A stretch of DNA of 64,000 nt, from the NCBI GenBank assembly GCA_942636505.2, contig CALOGB020000056.1, positions 310,001 to 374,000 on the forward strand. Reading direction: 5' to 3'. The notes beneath the pieces were generated by a model, which ran no database searches, had not been told where the DNA came from, and worked only from the letters and a program-made list of their open reading frames with translations. The DNA comes from an uncultured bacterium. GTDB lineage: Bacteria; Pseudomonadota; Alphaproteobacteria; Sphingomonadales; Sphingomonadaceae. Of this stretch, positions 1-10,172 are shown in pieces; the stretch's first letter is position 1, and every line of letters begins with the position of its first letter. The position numbers and the translations under genes are program-made.

Positions 1-2058
1 GATACCGCGGCTGCGGAGGCTGCGCCGGGCGTCGTGGTAGTGATGACGCACCTGAACGCGCCCCGGATGAACCCGCCCGCGGTGTTCGGCTCTTCGCCCA
101 CCGCGGCGGGGCCTGCCGACCTGCCGATCATGCAGGACGACCGCGTCCACTGGAACGGCCAGCCGATCGCGATCGTGCTCGCCGAGACGCAGGAACAGGC
201 CGATCATGCCAAGTCGCTGATCGTGGCGACCTACGCCGCTGAGCCTTCGACCACATCACTCGCTGCGGCCAAGGCTGAAGGCCCCAAGCAGGGCCTGTTC
301 ATGGGCCAGCCGTTGCTCAACGAGATCGGCGATGCGGATGCGATGCTGGCGGCGGCGCCGCACAAGGTCGATAACGTCTATCGCACGCCGCGCCACAACC
401 ACAACGCGATCGAGCCGCATGCCGCGACGATCGCGTGGGTCGGCGATGAACTGATCGTCCACGACGCGACGCAGCTCGTCACCGCGGAGGCGCAGACGAT
501 CGCCGACGTGTTCGACCTGAAGGCGGAACAGGTTCGCGTCACTTCGCCGTTCGTCGGCGGCGGGTTCGGCGGAAAGTGCCTGTGGGATCACCAGATTCTC
601 GGTGCCGCCGCGGCTAGGCTCGCCGGGCGTCCGGTCCGGATCGCGTTGACGCGCGAGGGCGTGTACCGCGTCGTCGGCGGCCGTACGCTGACCGAACAGC
701 GGGTCGCGATCGGCGCGGACGCGGACGGCCGCTTCAAAGCGCTGGTCCACACCGGCATCGCCGCAATGACGCCGCACAACAACATGCCCGAGCCGTTCAT
801 CCTCGGCACGCGCGGCGGCTATGCGGCGGACAGCTTCAAGCTGTCCGTCGAGACGGTCACGATGAACATGCTCGCGAACACCTTCATGCGCGCGCCGGGC
901 GAGGCGGTCGGCACGTTCGCGCTGGAATCGGCGATCGACGAGCTCGCCGTCGAACTCGACATGGACCCGATCGCGCTGCGCATCCGCAACGAGCCGGACA
1001 AGGACCCGACCTCGGGCCTGCCATTCTCGTCGCGGCATATCGTCGAGGCTTGGCGCAGCGGCGCCGAGCGGTTCGGCTGGGACGACCGGACCGCCGAGCC
1101 GGGAACGCGTCGCGAAGGCGAGTGGCTGATCGGCATGGGCTGCGCGACGGGAACCTATCCCTATTACCGTATGCCGGGCGCCGCCGCACGCATCACGCTG
1201 CGCCATGACGGGCATGTCCTCGTCGAGATCGCCGCGCATGAGATGGGCATGGGTACCTCGACGACGACCGCGATGGTCGCCGCCGATCGCCTCGGAATCC
1301 CGCTCGAACGCGTCTCGGTCGGCTATGGCGATTCGATCATCCCCGGCGCGATCCTGGCCGGCGGATCGCAGCAGACCGCGGCGATCGGCGCCGCGGTGAT
1401 CGCTGCGCATCATGCGCTGGTCGCCGAGCTGCTGAAGCTCGCGGGCAACGACTCGCCGCTCGCGGGCCTGTCGCCCGACGAGGTCGGCAGCGAGGATGGC
1501 GGACTGGCCAAGCTCGACGATCCGTTGCGACGCGAAAGCTATGTCTCGATCCTCGAACGAGCGCAGCGCGAGAGCGTCGTCGTCAGCGAAGAGGCGTCAC
1601 AGCCGCTCGAACTGATGCACTGGTCGATGCATTCGCACAGTGCGCTGTTCTGCGAGGTCCGCGTCAACGCGGTCACCGGCGAGACGCGCGTCAGCCGCTT
1701 CCTGGGCGCATTCGATTGCGGTCGCATCCTCAACCCCAAGACCGCTCGCAGCCAGTTCCGCGGCGGGATCGTCATGGGCCTCGGCATGGCGCTGATGGAG
1801 GAGACGCAGTTCGACGAGCGCAACGGCCGCATCATGAACCCGAGCCTCGCCGAATATCACGTGCCCGTGCATCTCGACGTCCCCGAGATCGACGTGATCT
1901 GGACCGACATCGCCGACCCGCACACGCCGATGGGCGCGCACGGCGTGGGCGAGATCGGCATCACCGGCGTCGCCGCAGCGGTGGCGAACGCGATCTACAA
2001 CGCCACGGGCAAGCGCGTGCGTGACCTGCCGATCACGCTGGACAAGGTGCTGATCTGA
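1..2058 (+). CDS. Aldehyde oxidoreductase/xanthine dehydrogenase-family molybdopterin-binding subunit (5' truncated by window edge)
   Basis: The reading frame is open from base 1, so the N-terminus lies outside the window; about 685 residues remain of a family usually near 730. It is the large catalytic subunit of a molybdenum hydroxylase and would bind Mo-pterin cytosine dinucleotide and oxidise an aldehyde or N-heterocycle. Visible family motifs are FVGGGFGGK (around residue 190), FMRAPGE, the HEMGMGTSTTTAMVAADR stretch and, near the C-terminus, GAHGVGEIGITG, which carries the expected catalytic Glu. The overall pattern resembles PaoC-type periplasmic aldehyde dehydrogenases, whose FAD and 2Fe-2S subunits would normally lie just upstream. 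The substrate cannot be deduced. Confidence 0.9.
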   Translation, partial: DTAAAEAAPGVVVVMTHLNAPRMNPPAVFGSSPTAAGPADLPIMQDDRVHWNGQPIAIVLAETQEQADHAKSLIVATYAAEPSTTSLAAAKAEGPKQGLFMGQPLLNEIGDADAMLAAAPHKVDNVYRTPRHNHNAIEPHAATIAWVGDELIVHDATQLVTAEAQTIADVFDLKAEQVRVTSPFVGGGFGGKCLWDHQILGAAAARLAGRPVRIALTREGVYRVVGGRTLTEQRVAIGADADGRFKALVHTGIAAMTPHNNMPEPFILGTRGGYAADSFKLSVETVTMNMLANTFMRAPGEAVGTFALESAIDELAVELDMDPIALRIRNEPDKDPTSGLPFSSRHIVEAWRSGAERFGWDDRTAEPGTRREGEWLIGMGCATGTYPYYRMPGAAARITLRHDGHVLVEIAAHEMGMGTSTTTAMVAADRLGIPLERVSVGYGDSIIPGAILAGGSQQTAAIGAAVIAAHHALVAELLKLAGNDSPLAGLSPDEVGSEDGGLAKLDDPLRRESYVSILERAQRESVVVSEEASQPLELMHWSMHSHSALFCEVRVNAVTGETRVSRFLGAFDCGRILNPKTARSQFRGGIVMGLGMALMEETQFDERNGRIMNPSLAEYHVPVHLDVPEIDVIWTDIADPHTPMGAHGVGEIGITGVAAAVANAIYNATGKRVRDLPITLDKVLI

Positions 2059-2136
2059 TCGGAGAGCGTATTGCCAGTCCTGCCGGAGATCGCCTGCATG
2101 GACTGGCATACCGATCTGGCAGGGAAGAGTTGCGCG

Positions 2137-3276
2137 ATGGCCTTTCGTTTCTTCTCTAAGGTCGGCCTCGGTCTGCTGGCTTTCGCGATGCCCGTCGCCA
2201 TCGCGGCGAAGGGAGCGCCAGCCGAGCGGCTCGTCCTGATCGATGACGATGTCGTCGGTCTGAACGGCGCGCCCGCGTTGCTGCTCCAGGCACCGGGCGT
2301 CGAGGTGCTGGGGATCACCACGACCAGTGGTTCGGTCTGGCGCGATACCGCCACGGCCTATGCGCTGCGGACCGTCGAGATCCTAGGGCGGACCGACGTG
2401 CCGGTGGTGCCGGGCGCGACTTATCCGCTGGTGAACAGCGAGGCGGCGACCAAGCGGTGGGAAGGGCTGTACGGTCGGCTCGAGTTCAAGGGGCCGTGGA
2501 CGGAGCCCGCGTCCGCCGGTGCGGGCCAGTCCACCCCCAGGACACCGTCGCCTTCGGTCGTGCCCAGCCTGCCGATCGGCGATCCCGTCACCAAACCATC
2601 CACCGAGATCGCCGCCGCGTTCCTCGTCCGCATGGTCCGCGCGAACCCGCACCAGATCACGCTGTTCGCCACCGGTCCGATGACCAACATCGCGATCGCG
2701 CAAAGCCTCGACCCGAGCTTCGCCGCGAATGTGAAAGAGCTCGTCTACATGGGCGGCAGCCTCAATCCGCAGCAGTCGATCGACATGCCGGCAGCTGCAG
2801 AGTTTGCGCGCGAATTCGTCAACACGCCGCGCCGCGAGTTCAACATCCGCTGGGATCCCGAAGCCGCACGGATCATGGCGCATGGGGCATGGCCGAAGGT
2901 GACGATGGTCCCGATCGACCCGTCGACGGGCACGCAGTGGACGCGCGGCTTCCTCGACAGCCTCAAGCCAGCCCACACGGCGCTCACCGACACACTTCAG
3001 ACCGGGCTCGAACCGGGGTTCCCGATGTGGGACGAAATTGCGGCGATGGCTTGGCTGGAGCCCGCCATCGTCACCCGCGCCGAGACGCTCTACATCGATT
3101 TCGACACCAGCCAGACCGCCGGATACGGCGATACCCTGTCATGGCACGACGCATACCGCCCGCATCTCGGCGAACGCGCGCAGACGGTCGTCCTTCGTGT
3201 CGACCGCAAGAAGATGGAGGCGGCAATGCGTGCGCTCTACACCAAGCCGCTGAAGCGTAGTCCGTCATCGCGGTAG
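2137..3276 (+). CDS. Secreted nucleoside hydrolase-like protein with divergent Asp-rich motif
   Basis: A 379-residue inosine/uridine-type nucleoside hydrolase fold protein, expected to cleave the N-glycosidic bond of ribonucleosides in the periplasm. ATG 2137 is preferred over an upstream TTG (2071) because it follows AGGGAAG at 9 bp and begins a signal peptide (MAFRFFSKVGLGLLAFAMPVAIAA). Family features are LFATGPMTNIAIA in the middle and MWDEIAAMAWLEP towards the C-terminus. The N-terminal calcium-binding motif, normally DTDPGIDDA, reads DDVVGLNGA: the first Asp is kept but the last two are Asn and Gly. It is either a divergent secreted subfamily or has altered catalysis. It lies 78 bp after the molybdenum hydroxylase on the same strand. 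Confidence 0.8.
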   Translation: MAFRFFSKVGLGLLAFAMPVAIAAKGAPAERLVLIDDDVVGLNGAPALLLQAPGVEVLGITTTSGSVWRDTATAYALRTVEILGRTDVPVVPGATYPLVNSEAATKRWEGLYGRLEFKGPWTEPASAGAGQSTPRTPSPSVVPSLPIGDPVTKPSTEIAAAFLVRMVRANPHQITLFATGPMTNIAIAQSLDPSFAANVKELVYMGGSLNPQQSIDMPAAAEFAREFVNTPRREFNIRWDPEAARIMAHGAWPKVTMVPIDPSTGTQWTRGFLDSLKPAHTALTDTLQTGLEPGFPMWDEIAAMAWLEPAIVTRAETLYIDFDTSQTAGYGDTLSWHDAYRPHLGERAQTVVLRVDRKKMEAAMRALYTKPLKRSPSSR

Positions 3277-3374
3277 CGACGTCGACCCGACAAGGACATT
3301 CGCCCCCTAGGGCGTCCCCCGGACGGAACATACAGAACTACCGACGCCCTTCGCCCGATATCCGAGAGCAGGTG

Positions 3375-3956
3375 TCACTCTTGGGACGCCCGCCACCGAC
3401 GCACGGCTTCCTCATACGCCTGCTTTTGCCCCCTCAGCGCGTCTTCCGCAGCCTCGATGCTGGAGGCGCGAGCCTGCTCCAACGCGCGACGATCCCGCGC
3501 AAGCGCAGCCTCCCGTTCGGCGAGATCTTTCTTCTTCCGGTTAAAGTCTGCTTGCAACGACGTCAAAGCCTCCTCAGCCGCATCAAGCTCGTCGCGTTTC
3601 GGCCGCGGCTTGGGTTTGGGTTTAGCTTGAGGTTTCGCTCGCGGTTTCGCGGTAGGTTTCGGATCCGCTTCGGCATCCGCATCGCTATCGCGCGGCGCGG
3701 CAGGCGCCCGCTGTTCGGGCAGTGCCGCAATCTGTTCCGCGGTCGTCCCACGCGAGTGCTTCACGACCGTACCAGGTGAGGCCAGCGGCTCCGCCATCAA
3801 CGCCGGATCCGTGACCTGTTCAGCAATGCCCCGCGCAAACAAGTCACGGTCGCTGCCCCACGCCGCCAGTGCCGCCTTCTGGCTCGGCGCAGCGACATAC
3901 GCATCGTAGAAACCCGCTACGGTCCGGTACACCTTCAATTTTTGGACACGCGCCAT
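3375..3956 (-). CDS. Conserved hypothetical protein with basic-proline linker and C-terminal coiled coil
   Basis: 193 residues in three parts. Residues 1-70 form a globular domain (KVYRTVAGFYDAYVAAPSQK, then AALAAWG...DLFARG and TDPALMAEPLASPG) of a type I associate with alphaproteobacterial hypotheticals. Residues about 95-120 are a Lys/Pro/Ala linker of KPRAKPQAKPKPKPRPK type, reminiscent of TolA. Residues 125-190 are a charged heptad-rich helix, probably a coiled coil. There is no signal peptide or membrane segment. The function is unknown and no confident family name can be given. It is convergent with the nucleoside hydrolase gene and stands alone. Confidence 0.72.
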   Translation of the reverse strand: MARVQKLKVYRTVAGFYDAYVAAPSQKAALAAWGSDRDLFARGIAEQVTDPALMAEPLASPGTVVKHSRGTTAEQIAALPEQRAPAAPRDSDADAEADPKPTAKPRAKPQAKPKPKPRPKRDELDAAEEALTSLQADFNRKKKDLAEREAALARDRRALEQARASSIEAAEDALRGQKQAYEEAVRRWRASQE

Positions 3957-4054
3957 GCCGACCGATAGCGCGAGGCGGAGCGCGGTGAAAGTTGCCTGGT
4001 GCGAACGCTAGCCGATGCGGCCAATCGGTGCCGGTATCTAACGCTATAAGAGAA

Positions 4055-4130
<76 letters not shown>

Positions 4131-4286
4131 ATTCCGGGGCGGTTTTGAGTGGCGCCCTGGTGTGGCGCCCCGCTGCTGGAGGCGCGCTGTTAGCAGACTC
4201 ATCGGGGGCCGCAACCCCCTTTTCGTCGATCCGAGTCCGTTTTCGTCGATCGCGCCGCTTTTTTGCGAATTAAACCGGTTTTCGCG

Positions 4287-5393
4287 TCACCAGCCGACCG
4301 TCTTGCGGTTCTGCCGGTCGATCGACATCAGGATGCCCAGGCACAGCAGCACGGTCATCTGCGCCGAGCTGCCGAAGCTCACCAGCGGCAACGGGATGCC
4401 GACGACGGGGGCGAGGCCCATCACCATCATCAGGTTGATCGCGACGTAGAAGAAGATCGTCGTCGACAGCCCGGCGGCGGTCAGCCGGCCGAAGCGGGTC
4501 TGCGCGCGCTGGCCGACCTCGATGCCCCAGCGGATCACCAGCAGGAAGGCGAGGATCAGCAGGCAACCGCCGACCAAGCCCCATTCCTCCGCCATCGTCG
4601 CGAAGACGAAGTCGGTATGGCCCTCGGGAAGGTAGTCGAGATGGCTCTGCGTGCCCTGGAGGAAGCCCTTGCCCCAGATCCCGCCCGAACCGATCGCGAT
4701 CTTCGACTGGCTGATGTGATAGCCGGTACCGAGCGGGTCGCTCTCGGGATCGAGGAAGATCAGGATGCGGTTGCGCTGGTAATCGTGCAACGCGAAGTTG
4801 ATCGCGAGCGGGATCGCCACTGCGGCGGTGATCGCGCCGCCAACGAACAGACGCAGCGGTATGCCTGCAAGGAACATCACCGTCGCGCCGCCCGCGCAGA
4901 TCATCAGCGCGGTGCCGAGATCGGGCTGCTTCATCACGATCGCTGCGGGGACGCCGATCAGTAGCGCCGCGGGCCATACCGCGCTGAACCGTCGCGTCTC
5001 GCCGGGCGGGAGCATGTCGTAGAATTTCGCACAGGCGAGCACGATCGCGGGCTTCATGAATTCGGACGGTTGCAGGCGGATGAAACCGAGGTCGAGCCAA
5101 CGCTGCGACCCGCCCGAGACCTTGCCGAGGATCTCGACCGCGATCAGCGATACGACGATCAGTGCATAGGCCGGCAGCGAGCCCGCCTTCCACGTCCGCT
5201 CGGGGACGTAGGACAGGGTGATCGCACCGGCGAGCAGGACGAAGAAGCGGATGCCCTGCGACAGCGCCCAGGGCTTGAGCGAGCCGCCGGCCGCGGAATA
5301 CAGCACCACTTGGCCGAAACAGCCGATCGCGACCACCAGCAGGAGAACGCGCCACGGCAGCTTGGCGAGCGGTTCGGGAACGATACGGTTCAT
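4287..5393 (-). CDS. rodA: RodA, SEDS-family peptidoglycan polymerase for cell elongation
   Basis: 368 residues, polytopic inner-membrane glycosyltransferase that polymerises lipid II together with the transpeptidase PBP2. SEDS signatures are visible: SLKPWALSQGIRFF at the first helices, the GSQRWLDLGFIRLQPSEFMKP loop (about residue 100) and a C-terminal PVVGIPLPLVSFGSS motif. ATG 5393 begins MNRIVPEPLAKLPWR; an upstream extension is low-complexity Arg/Pro sequence running through the 3' end of mrdA and is not credible. The start is 19 bp after the mrdA stop, so it is the last gene of the mreBCD-mrdA-rodA block. Confidence 0.96.
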   Translation of the reverse strand: MNRIVPEPLAKLPWRVLLLVVAIGCFGQVVLYSAAGGSLKPWALSQGIRFFVLLAGAITLSYVPERTWKAGSLPAYALIVVSLIAVEILGKVSGGSQRWLDLGFIRLQPSEFMKPAIVLACAKFYDMLPPGETRRFSAVWPAALLIGVPAAIVMKQPDLGTALMICAGGATVMFLAGIPLRLFVGGAITAAVAIPLAINFALHDYQRNRILIFLDPESDPLGTGYHISQSKIAIGSGGIWGKGFLQGTQSHLDYLPEGHTDFVFATMAEEWGLVGGCLLILAFLLVIRWGIEVGQRAQTRFGRLTAAGLSTTIFFYVAINLMMVMGLAPVVGIPLPLVSFGSSAQMTVLLCLGILMSIDRQNRKTVGW

Positions 5394-5412
5394 CGCTGAC
5401 GCTCGGTACGGT

Positions 5413-7485
5413 TCACGGCTGGCGGTCCCTTGAATCATCTTCGGCGACTGTAGCACCCGGCGCGGTGAGTGCTTCCTGCGTAGCGTTGGCAATGTCGGTG
5501 GCGTTGGCGACCGCAGGCGCGTCGCTCGGCACGATCGCGTCGGTCTTGGTCGCGATCGCGGCGGGCGGCGCGGACTGCGCCTTGCGGTAGGTCTCCGCGG
5601 TCGCCGCCATGCGCGTGCGGATGTCGCCGCCCCAGGTCGGTTCGACCTCGGCAAGCGACTTCAGCGCACGCTCGCGGTCGAGCATGTAGGTCATGATGTC
5701 GCGGCCGATCATCGGCGTGTCGAGGTTGCGCACCGTGTGGCCGTTATGCTCGAGTACCACCGCGAGCGCGTAGCGCGGGTTATCGGCGGGCGCGAAGCCG
5801 ATGAAGAGCGCGTGGTCGCGCATCTTGAACGGCAGCTGCCCGTTCTTGAGCACGCCCGAGCGCCGTTCCGCCATCGTGATGCGGCGGACCTGCGCGGTGC
5901 CGGTCTTGCCCGCGATCGCGACGCCGGGGATCAGCAATTTGGCCGCGCCGCCGGTACCGCCCTGGTTGATCACGCCGAACATCGCATCGCGGACGCGCGC
6001 GAGATGCTCGGAATCGATCGCAAGGGCAGGGGAGTCGCGGTGGACGTGGCTAGCGAGGATACTCGGCTGCAACGCACGCCCCGAGGCCAGCCGCGCCGCC
6101 ATCACCGCGAGTTGCAGCGGGTTGGCCAGCACATAGCCCTGGCCGATCGATGCATTGAGCGAATCCGCGACCGTCCAGTCGTGCTTGTACTTCTTCAGCT
6201 TCCACGCCGGATCCGGCACCGTGCCATAACGCTGCGTCGAGAACGGCAGGTCGAACTTCTGCCCCATCCCCAGCGTCCGCGCGATCGGCGCGATCGCGTT
6301 GTAGCCGACCCGCCGCGCCATCTCGTAGAAATAGATGTCGCAGCTCTGCATGATCGCGTTCTTGAGATCGAGCGGACCATGGCCGCTTTTCTTGTGGCAG
6401 TGGAACACGCTGGTCCCGAGCCGCATCGCCCCCGAGCAATTGACGCGGGTCGACGGATCGACGCCCGCATTCATCAGCGCGAGGCCGTTCATCGGCTTGA
6501 CCGTCGAACCCGGCGGATACAGCCCCTGCGTGACCTTGTTCATCAGCGGCACGTGATCGTCGTCGCTCAGCATCTGCCATTCGAGATGGCTGATCCCGTC
6601 CGAAAAGCTGTTTGGATCATAGGCGGGCATCGACACCATCGCGAGCATCTCGCCAGTGCGGGTGTCGAGCACCACCACCGAGCCGGAGTTGGTGCCGAGC
6701 CGACGCGCGGCATATTCTTGAAGCCCCACGTCGATCGTCAGCCGCGCGGTCTTGCCGGGCACGTCGGGCTTGGTGGCGAGCTCGGCGACCAGCTTGCCGC
6801 GCGCGGTGACCTCGACGCGCTTGGCACCCGCGACACCGCGCAGTTCGGGCTCGAGCATCTTTTCGAGCCCGTCCTTGCCGAGCTTGAAGCCGGGGGTGAC
6901 GAGCAGCGGGTCGCGCGTCTTCTTGTACTGTTCGGCGTTCGGCACGCCGACATAGCCGGTCAGGTGCGCGACCGCGGCGCCTGCCGGATAGCTGCGCGCG
7001 AACCCGCGGGTAGGCGCGACGCCGGGCAGTTCGGGCAGGCGCACGCTGACCGCGGCGAACCGCTCCCAGTCGAGATTCTCCGCGACCTGCACCGGCTGGA
7101 ACCCGGCGGCGTGCTCCAAGTCGATCGCGATCCGCTCGACTTCCTCGGGCGGCAACTGGAGGATGCGGCCGAGCAGCGGCAGCACGCGCTCCTTGTCGCG
7201 AAGGCGATCGGGGATGATGTCGACGCGGAAATCGGTGCGGTTGTTGGCGATCGGGACGCCGTGGCGGTCGACGATCCAGCCGCGGCGCGGCGGCAACAGC
7301 GTCATGTTGACGCGGTTGCTCTCGGACATTTGCGTATAGCGCTCGTTCTGCGCGATCGACAGCCACGCCATACGCCCGGCGAGCAGCAGCCCGACGCCGC
7401 CTTGCGCCGCGCCCAGCATCCACGCGCGCCGCGAGAAGCTGTACGCCTGCGACATCTCGGTGACGATCCGCGGGGTATTCCTCAC
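5413..7485 (-). CDS. mrdA: Penicillin-binding protein 2, elongasome D,D-transpeptidase
   Basis: About 690 residues, class B PBP that cross-links peptidoglycan made by RodA. After a short cytoplasmic tail and one membrane helix (ML-GAAQGGVGLLLAGRMAWL) come the dimerisation domain (SNRVNMTLLPPRRGWIVDRHG) and the transpeptidase domain, with the SxxK nucleophile in STVKP (Ser327), an SCD-type second motif and KTGTAQ (Lys527). The GTG at 7485 is chosen because it overlaps the mreD stop (GTGA) and keeps the residues RIVTE before MSQ; ATG 7455 is an alternative without a clear Shine-Dalgarno. The C-terminus extends about 60 Ala/Asp-rich residues past the catalytic domain. Confidence 0.95.
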   Translation of the reverse strand: MRNTPRIVTEMSQAYSFSRRAWMLGAAQGGVGLLLAGRMAWLSIAQNERYTQMSESNRVNMTLLPPRRGWIVDRHGVPIANNRTDFRVDIIPDRLRDKERVLPLLGRILQLPPEEVERIAIDLEHAAGFQPVQVAENLDWERFAAVSVRLPELPGVAPTRGFARSYPAGAAVAHLTGYVGVPNAEQYKKTRDPLLVTPGFKLGKDGLEKMLEPELRGVAGAKRVEVTARGKLVAELATKPDVPGKTARLTIDVGLQEYAARRLGTNSGSVVVLDTRTGEMLAMVSMPAYDPNSFSDGISHLEWQMLSDDDHVPLMNKVTQGLYPPGSTVKPMNGLALMNAGVDPSTRVNCSGAMRLGTSVFHCHKKSGHGPLDLKNAIMQSCDIYFYEMARRVGYNAIAPIARTLGMGQKFDLPFSTQRYGTVPDPAWKLKKYKHDWTVADSLNASIGQGYVLANPLQLAVMAARLASGRALQPSILASHVHRDSPALAIDSEHLARVRDAMFGVINQGGTGGAAKLLIPGVAIAGKTGTAQVRRITMAERRSGVLKNGQLPFKMRDHALFIGFAPADNPRYALAVVLEHNGHTVRNLDTPMIGRDIMTYMLDRERALKSLAEVEPTWGGDIRTRMAATAETYRKAQSAPPAAIATKTDAIVPSDAPAVANATDIANATQEALTAPGATVAEDDSRDRQP

Positions 7486-8012
7486 TCGGCGCCCCGTTTG
7501 TTCTGGATCGCCGCGACGATGCGGGCGGCCAGCGGGAACATCAGGATCGTGACCGCGATCTGCGCGATCAGGATGGTGTCGACATGCGCGCCGACCGGCA
7601 CCGCGATGAAGCGCCCGACCAAGATGCACGCCGCGATCAGCCCGCCGGCGATCAGCCAGTCCTGCCAATAATCGCGAAAGGCGAGCCGTTGCTCGATCAT
7701 GTCGATCGCGACGAACGCGAGCGACCACATCAGCACCGCGCTGCCGAGCGGCTGGCCGCTGACGAGGTCGTCGAAGAAGCCGAGCGGCGCGGCGGCCCAG
7801 GGCTTGAACGCGAACCTCGCGAGCAACCGCCACGCGAGCAGCATGACGAACCCGAACGGGGGGAGAAGTGGGATCGTCGCGACCACCGGGATGATCGTGA
7901 TCAGCGATCCCGCCATGACGGTCGCCCAGGGGATCGCGCGCGACCGGCCCGCCGGGATCTTGGTCTCGAACGGCTTGTAGTCGACGCTGTCGACGACGCG
8001 GGCGCGACTCAT
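7482..8012 (-). CDS. mreD: Rod shape-determining protein MreD
   Basis: 176 residues, with a short basic N-terminus followed by about five hydrophobic helices (for example VMAGSLITIIPVVATIPLLP and the AFVAIDMIEQRL region). MreD is the small membrane component that bridges MreC and the PBP2-RodA machinery. The ATG at 8012 overlaps the mreC stop by four bases (ATGA) and its own stop overlaps the mrdA GTG, so translation is probably coupled through mreC-mreD-mrdA. Confidence 0.93.
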   Translation of the reverse strand: MSRARVVDSVDYKPFETKIPAGRSRAIPWATVMAGSLITIIPVVATIPLLPPFGFVMLLAWRLLARFAFKPWAAAPLGFFDDLVSGQPLGSAVLMWSLAFVAIDMIEQRLAFRDYWQDWLIAGGLIAACILVGRFIAVPVGAHVDTILIAQIAVTILMFPLAARIVAAIQNKRGAE

Positions 8013-8881
8013 TGCTGTGTCACCGGGCGAGGCGGGGGCACGGGCATGAACATCCGCTCGACAAGTGCGAAATCGAGCGTGTCGGGATCGGCGAACGCGC
8101 GCGCCATCACCGAGTCCGACCCCGCCTTGGTCACGCGCGCCACGGGCACGCCGGGCGCGTAGATCCCGCCGGTGCCGGTCGTCACGAACAGGTCGCCCGC
8201 ATTGAAGCGGACGTTGGTGGCGTTGACCGAGCGGATGTCGATCATCCCGTCGCCGCGTCCTGCCGCGATCGCGGGCATGCCGTCGCGGGTACGACGGACA
8301 GGCACGATGCTGTCGCCGTCGCTCAGTAATAGGACGCGCGCCGCGTTGGGCCCGGTCTCGACCACGCGACCAATCAGGCCATCGGGACCGCGCACCGGCA
8401 TGCCGGGCAGCACGCCGTTCCACCGACCCGCGTTGAGCAACGCATAGCGCCGCCCGCTCGACGCGCTCGAACTCACCAGCCGCGCGGTCACCACCGGCGC
8501 AGTCGAGCGCTCGCGGATCGCCAGCAGGCTGCGCAACCGGCGATTGTCATAGGCGATCGTCCGCGCGCGCATCAGCAGCGCCCGCGTCCGGTCGCGATCG
8601 GCGCGCAACGCGACGTTTTCCTGCTTCACGAAGAAGTAGTTGCCGACCGCATCGGGGATGCCCGAAACCGACGAGCCGACCGTCGCGAGCCCCGTCGACA
8701 CCGGCGTCGTCACCCCCGCGACGCCCATCCGCAGCGCGGAAAACGCGGGCGGATTGAACGTCGACGCGACGAGCAGCACCAGGCCCACCACCGCACCGGC
8801 GACGGCGAGCACATAGCCCATGAACACACCATATTGCCGACGCCGGGAAAACCCCGTGCGCCGGTCGCGGGCTGGCGCCAT
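8009..8881 (-). CDS. mreC: Rod shape-determining protein MreC
   Basis: 290 residues, bitopic inner-membrane protein that activates PBP2 from the periplasmic side. A cytoplasmic Arg-rich stub is followed by one membrane helix (MGYVLAVAGAVVGLVLLVA), a coiled-coil segment (FFVKQENVALRADRDRTRALL) and the beta-domain with PVRGPDGLIGRVVE and VPVRR. ATG 8881 has AGGGGGA seven bases upstream and is preferred over the longer in-frame extension. The gap to mreB is about 106 bp with no gene in it. Confidence 0.94.
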   Translation of the reverse strand: MAPARDRRTGFSRRRQYGVFMGYVLAVAGAVVGLVLLVASTFNPPAFSALRMGVAGVTTPVSTGLATVGSSVSGIPDAVGNYFFVKQENVALRADRDRTRALLMRARTIAYDNRRLRSLLAIRERSTAPVVTARLVSSSASSGRRYALLNAGRWNGVLPGMPVRGPDGLIGRVVETGPNAARVLLLSDGDSIVPVRRTRDGMPAIAAGRGDGMIDIRSVNATNVRFNAGDLFVTTGTGGIYAPGVPVARVTKAGSDSVMARAFADPDTLDFALVERMFMPVPPPRPVTQQ

Positions 8882-8987
8882 GCGCCTGTCCCCCTGTCTC
8901 GGGCGCCGCCGAAGCATGGAGGCCAGAACCTCCACGACTCGGACGGCGCGATTTCGTGTCCGTATGTCTTAAAGCAAAAACAAACCC

Positions 8988-10031
<1,044 letters not shown>

Positions 10032-10172
10032 TCAATCAGGGTCCCGTAATCCTTGGCCGCCGGACGGGCAGCCCATCGCACAAAAATCTCGCGTGGCCCG
10101 CCGGTGTTTAACTCACCGGGTGCTTGCGTTTGCGGGTCGCGGGATGCCGTCGCTTGGTCTAGACGCAAACCC

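Noticed and set aside
3301..3314. CGCCC-CCTA-GGGCG hairpin after the nucleoside hydrolase gene
   Set aside because: Five-bp stem without a U-tract; too weak to call a terminator.
4204..4222. GGGGG-loop-CCCCC hairpin followed by TTTT on the plus strand
   Set aside because: It looks like a terminator, but no plus-strand gene lies upstream; it falls between tRNA-Lys and rodA, both on the minus strand. It may be incidental or part of the tRNA upstream region.
4219..4251. Twelve-bp direct repeat (TTTTCGTCGATC) upstream of tRNA-Lys
   Set aside because: Two copies only, short, in a promoter-distal spacer; insufficient evidence for a binding site.
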